A stretch of DNA of 53,150 bases from an uncultured Lachnospiraceae bacterium (GTDB taxonomy: Bacteria > Bacillota > Clostridia > Lachnospirales > Lachnospiraceae). How positions within the stretch are numbered: position 1 is the stretch's first letter; each line of letters starts with the position of its first letter. The notes under the pieces were generated by a model. It saw nothing but the letters and a program-made list of their open reading frames with translations, searched no databases and was not told where the DNA came from. The stretch is taken from assembly GCA_947650155.1 (NCBI GenBank), contig CANSUS010000022.1:1-53150 (forward strand), written 5' to 3'. This document shows positions 49,516 through 53,150 of the stretch, piece after piece. The position numbers and the translations under genes are program-made.

Positions 49516-50382
49516 ATGAAATATAAAGCATTATTAGCCGGAAAGAACAATTCTGTAATTGACGATTTTTTTGTTCAGATGAATGACAGTTTTGAATCAG
49601 TTACTACATCTACCCGTTATGAAGATATCATCCGCCATTTAAAATATTTTCAACCTGATATTTTTGTATATTGTATTTATAATGAATCAAGAGATACGAT
49701 TTCCAGAATGGTTTCTTTAAAATCCAGACTGGCTATGGAAAAAATTCCTTTTATTCTTATCGGTTTAAAAGAAGAATGCGATGAATTTGAAAAAATTGCC
49801 GTTGCCATTGCAGATATGATTCTGTTGAAACCATTAAATGCCGGAGCTATTCAGGAACAGCTTTTAATGTTTATCAATAATTATGATCCATCTACAGACT
49901 TAAAGCAAAATTTAGTTTCCAATGTTAATCAAAGCATTAATTATAATCAATCAAATGCTCTGTTAAGTAATCAGGAAGAATCTGTCCCAAAATCGGCATC
50001 TGCACAGGATGCGCCTCCTGTTCGTAAACATATTTTAGTAGTAGACGATAATCCTCTGATGTTAAGATCCATAAAAGAACTGTTAAAAAATAAATATGAT
50101 ATTGCAACTGCCGTAAATGGCAAAATTGCTTTAAAATTTTTAGAAAATAAAACTACAGATTTAATTTTACTGGATTATGAAATGCCGGAAGAAAACGGAC
50201 CTGCTGTTTTGGAAAAATTACGTGCAAATGATGTTACTAAAGATATTCCGGTAATCTTCCTTACTGGAATTACAGAACAGAATAAGATTCATGAAGCCTT
50301 GATTTTGAAACCTCAGGGATATTTATTAAAACCTGTTGATCATGAAAAATTATTAACTGCCATTTCAAAATGCATTGGCTAA
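49516..50382 (+). CDS. Response regulator with a degenerate and a complete receiver domain
   Basis: This 288-residue protein has two receiver folds and no output domain. The first (about 1-120) has lost the acidic pocket and the acceptor Asp (DIFVYCIYNES in its place). The second (about 172-288) is complete: VVDDNPLMLRS, acceptor Asp220 in LLDYEMP and the conserved Lys in YLLKPVD. A poorly ordered, Asn- and Ser-rich linker joins them. With the GGGGGT ribosome binding site it heads a two-gene unit with the PocR-type hybrid kinase, so it is probably its partner or a phosphate sink. Confidence 0.88.
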   Translation: MKYKALLAGKNNSVIDDFFVQMNDSFESVTTSTRYEDIIRHLKYFQPDIFVYCIYNESRDTISRMVSLKSRLAMEKIPFILIGLKEECDEFEKIAVAIADMILLKPLNAGAIQEQLLMFINNYDPSTDLKQNLVSNVNQSINYNQSNALLSNQEESVPKSASAQDAPPVRKHILVVDDNPLMLRSIKELLKNKYDIATAVNGKIALKFLENKTTDLILLDYEMPEENGPAVLEKLRANDVTKDIPVIFLTGITEQNKIHEALILKPQGYLLKPVDHEKLLTAISKCIG

Positions 50383-50418
50383 ACTTAAGAGCCAATACAG
50401 AATATCGAGGATATGCTT

Positions 50419-53097
50419 ATGGAAAATGAAATATATTTAACCGATTTGATTGATGTGGAGACATTGCAAAAAATCCAGGATTCTTTTGCAAAAATGACCG
50501 GCATCGGTACTATTACAACAGACGCAAATGGTGTAGCCATAACACAAGGTTCGGGTTTTTCAGATTTCTGCATGAAATGTACAAGAAATTCTTTTATTGG
50601 TAATCTGTATTGCGAACAATGTGACAGATATGGTGCAAATATGGCATTGGAAAAAGGAAGATCTGTTACTTATACCTGTCATGCCGGTTTGATTGATTTT
50701 GCTGCTCCAATTATAGTAAATGACCAATTGATCGGTTCTTTCATAGGCGGACAAGTACTTACAGAGCCGCCGGATTTTAATAAATTTGTACATTATGCTT
50801 TTGAAATAGGAGTAGATCCTGAAGAGTATGTAAATGCGGTACAAAAAGTCAGACTTGTGACAGAGGAAGAAATCAATAACGCTACTGATTTTCTCTATGT
50901 TTTTGCGAATGTATTATCTAATATTGCATATAATAAATACCTTGTTAATAAGGCAAATATTGAAATTGAAAAAGCGGCAAAAATGAAATCTGATTTTCTT
51001 GCAAATATGAGTCATGAAATCAGGACTCCCATGAATGCAGTAATCGGTATGTCGGAAATGGCATTACGAGAAGACCTTCCTCCTGTTGCAAGAGAATATA
51101 TTAATCAAATTAAAGTAGCGGGAAAATCACTCCTGGCAATTATTAACGATATTCTGGATTTTTCAAAGATAGAATCCGGAAAAATGGATATTATTCCGGT
51201 AGATTATGAACCAATGTCTCTCATAAATGATATTGCAAATATTATTATGACAAGAATCGGTGAAAAAGAAATAGAATTAATACTTGATATTTCTCCTGAT
51301 ATACCTTTTAAACTTTTTGGAGATAACATTCGTATTAAACAAATTCTATTGAATCTGCTTAATAATGCGACAAAATTTACTACCAAAGGAAAAATCGTAT
51401 TAAAAATGGATTATATCGTTTTGTCTGACGATAAAGTGGATCTTCGTGCTTCCATTGAAGATACGGGTATCGGTATTAAAAAACAAGATCTTAAAAAATT
51501 ATTCCAATCCTTCCAACAGGTAGACAGTAAACGGAACAGGAATATTGAAGGAACCGGTTTAGGACTCGCTATTTCCAAACAACTTCTTACCATTATGGGT
51601 GGAAATATTTCTGTAGAAAGTGAATATGGAAAAGGAAGTAAATTCTTTTTTAATCTTCCTCAAAAGATTTTAGACGCTTATCCAAGTATTATTATCAGAG
51701 AACCAAACTCAATATTTGCTGTCGGATTAATTTCAAATCCTTATGTAAAAGAGCAGTTAAATACTGACGTCACTAAATTAGGAGTAGAATATAAAGATAT
51801 AGTATCTGAAGAAGAACTGGATTTATTTTATGAAAATAAAAAAATGTTTCTTTTTATTGAGAATCCTTTATTTTCAGAAACAGTGGAAAATTTTATATTA
51901 ACTCATCCGCAGATTATTGCCGTACTTCTTACTGATTATCATAGTACTGCAAAATATAACGCTTCTAATCTTTTAATAGTGAAAAAACCGCTTTTTACTT
52001 TAAACATTGCAACAATATTTAATCAGGAAAAGGTACATACGGATGAAAACATTTCAAACGATGTAGATTTTGATTTTATTGCTCCAAATGCGGAAATACT
52101 TATTGTAGATGATAATGCCATTAATTTAACAATTGCAGAAGGTCTTTTAGAACCTTTAAAAATGAAGGTAGATACTGCATTAAGCGGCAAAGAAGCAATT
52201 GCAATGATTTCCGTTCATCATTATGACATTATTTTTATGGATCATATGATGCCTGAACTGGATGGCGTAGAAACCACTCATATAATCAGACGATTTCATG
52301 CAGAATACAACGACGTTCCTATCATTGCCTTAACTGCAAATGCAGTAGACGGAACGAAAGAAATATTCAAAAAAGAGGGCATGAATGACTTCGTTGCAAA
52401 ACCAATTGAACTTCGTATTTTAGTATCAAAAGTAAAAGAATGGCTTCCCGTTGAAAAAATTGAAAGAGTTTTCCAATCGCAGAATAATCCTCAGGAACTT
52501 GAAAAGAAAAGTGATATTGTAATCGGTGATTTGGATGTTGCTTATGCAATCAGACTTCTTGGAACAGAAAATCTATTTTGGAAAGTATTAAAAGATTATT
52601 ATCGTGTTATAGATAAAAAGGTAAAACTGATAAAATCTTTAGAGGATCAGGAAGACTGGGTAAATTATACGATAGAAGTCCATGCATTAAAAAGTGCATC
52701 CAAACAAATCGGCGCTATCTCTTTATCTGAAAAAGCAGCAGCTATGGAAAAAGCAGGTAATGCAAGAGACGCTAAACTGATACATAAAAATACAGGCGAA
52801 ATGTTAAAACAATATTTTTCATATATCCCCATTTTAGAACCTTTCTGTGTGGAAGAAGAGGAAAATATAGAAAAGAAAGATATTACAAAAGAAAGTCTGT
52901 TAAATTACTTTTTTGATATTAAAACAGCCCTTGATAATCTGGATATGGATGTGATGGACAGTATCATACAGGAAATGAACCAATTTGCATTTTCTGAACC
53001 ACAGGAAAGATTATTTACGCAGTTAAAAAATGCAGTAGATGAATTTGATGTTGATACTTGTATATCAATTATTCAAGACTGGGAAAAAGAAACTTAA
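50419..53097 (+). CDS. PocR-domain hybrid histidine kinase with receiver and HPt domains
   Basis: I take the ATG at 50419 (GAGGA seven bases upstream) over the one at 50413; residue numbers below count from 50413. An N-terminal PocR sensory domain (about 8-170) holds a cysteine set CxxC at 53-56, CxxC at 67-70 and Cys89 that may bind metal. The HisKA domain has His201 (NMSHEIRTPMN), the HATPase domain has NLLNNATKFT and EGTGLGLA. A degenerate receiver follows, then a complete one with Asp610 in FMDHMMP, and an HPt domain with His757 (EVHALKSASKQIG). It is a full phosphorelay in one soluble protein. The ligand may be a small organic compound, as for PocR. Confidence 0.9.
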   Translation: MENEIYLTDLIDVETLQKIQDSFAKMTGIGTITTDANGVAITQGSGFSDFCMKCTRNSFIGNLYCEQCDRYGANMALEKGRSVTYTCHAGLIDFAAPIIVNDQLIGSFIGGQVLTEPPDFNKFVHYAFEIGVDPEEYVNAVQKVRLVTEEEINNATDFLYVFANVLSNIAYNKYLVNKANIEIEKAAKMKSDFLANMSHEIRTPMNAVIGMSEMALREDLPPVAREYINQIKVAGKSLLAIINDILDFSKIESGKMDIIPVDYEPMSLINDIANIIMTRIGEKEIELILDISPDIPFKLFGDNIRIKQILLNLLNNATKFTTKGKIVLKMDYIVLSDDKVDLRASIEDTGIGIKKQDLKKLFQSFQQVDSKRNRNIEGTGLGLAISKQLLTIMGGNISVESEYGKGSKFFFNLPQKILDAYPSIIIREPNSIFAVGLISNPYVKEQLNTDVTKLGVEYKDIVSEEELDLFYENKKMFLFIENPLFSETVENFILTHPQIIAVLLTDYHSTAKYNASNLLIVKKPLFTLNIATIFNQEKVHTDENISNDVDFDFIAPNAEILIVDDNAINLTIAEGLLEPLKMKVDTALSGKEAIAMISVHHYDIIFMDHMMPELDGVETTHIIRRFHAEYNDVPIIALTANAVDGTKEIFKKEGMNDFVAKPIELRILVSKVKEWLPVEKIERVFQSQNNPQELEKKSDIVIGDLDVAYAIRLLGTENLFWKVLKDYYRVIDKKVKLIKSLEDQEDWVNYTIEVHALKSASKQIGAISLSEKAAAMEKAGNARDAKLIHKNTGEMLKQYFSYIPILEPFCVEEEENIEKKDITKESLLNYFFDIKTALDNLDMDVMDSIIQEMNQFAFSEPQERLFTQLKNAVDEFDVDTCISIIQDWEKET

Positions 53098-53105
53098 AGT
53101 CAGGA

Positions 53106-53147
53106 CTACCGGCTTAGCCGGTAGCCTGCTCTGCCCCTATAAGGGGC
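53106..53147. repeat. Two adjacent hairpins at the window end
   Basis: CTACCGGC/GCCGGTAG with a three-base loop is followed by GCCCCT/AGGGGC with a three-base loop, starting nine bases after the kinase stop codon. Neither has a T-tract within the window. It could be a terminator or a dispersed repeat; the sequence runs off the edge. Confidence 0.6.
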
Positions 53148-53150
53148 TAT

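Overview
The window reads as chromosome of a low-GC Gram-positive gut anaerobe, most likely a Lachnospiraceae (Clostridia) species. Supporting signs are AT-rich intergenic DNA with consensus sigma-A promoters, strong GGAGG-type ribosome binding sites, YesM/YesN two-component proteins, a SigV/RsiV pair, a DUF4358 lipoprotein, a GH133-type debranching enzyme and plant-glycan glycosidases. No taxonomic search could be run, so this is an inference from gene content.

Bases 1 to about 5600 look accessory. They hold the C-terminal end of a possible phage tail protein, an AraC regulator convergent with a GH88 unsaturated glucuronyl hydrolase, a wrecked TetR/CPBP locus, then an XRE regulator, a 27-residue holin-like toxin with a convergent antisense RNA, and a tyrosine integrase followed by direct repeats. 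The XRE gene and the toxin gene sit behind two copies of the same operator-promoter-leader block, and the antisense RNA promoter on the other strand is a third relative of it. I read this as a type I toxin-antitoxin unit combined with a DNA-binding regulator.

Bases 5.7 to 20 kb are mostly housekeeping: a Dak1_2-like small protein, an L,D-transpeptidase, an rRNA methyltransferase, a MATE-AlkD-debranching enzyme operon, tRNA-Pro(CGG), a hybrid histidine kinase followed by an HD-GYP-like protein, thioredoxin, TrmB, and a D,D-carboxypeptidase. Bases 19 to 28.5 kb form a sugar-sensing cluster on the minus strand: YesM-type kinase, esterase, lipoprotein solute-binding protein without permeases, GH42 beta-galactosidase, YesN-type regulator and a DEDDh exonuclease.

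Bases 28.9 to 30.9 kb hold the most interesting pair. A 45-residue exported-peptide gene converges on a 609-residue protein with two HTH segments and TPR-like helical repeats, and their stop codons overlap. This looks like an RRNPP-type (Rap/Rgg/NprR/PlcR/PrgX) peptide quorum-sensing system with an unusual double-HTH receptor.

The rest holds a GH31 alpha-xylosidase, an ECF sigma/membrane protein/ABC transporter operon, a clan GH-A-like lipoprotein, a YgjP-type metallopeptidase, a set of covarying hairpin repeats at 40.2 to 40.45 kb, an HAD/isochorismatase operon, TraX, ABC-F, a DUF4358 lipoprotein, SigV/RsiV (lysozyme-type envelope stress), a Cof-type HAD, a second MATE pump and a PocR-type hybrid kinase with a double-receiver regulator. 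No rRNA, CRISPR array or intact insertion sequence was seen.
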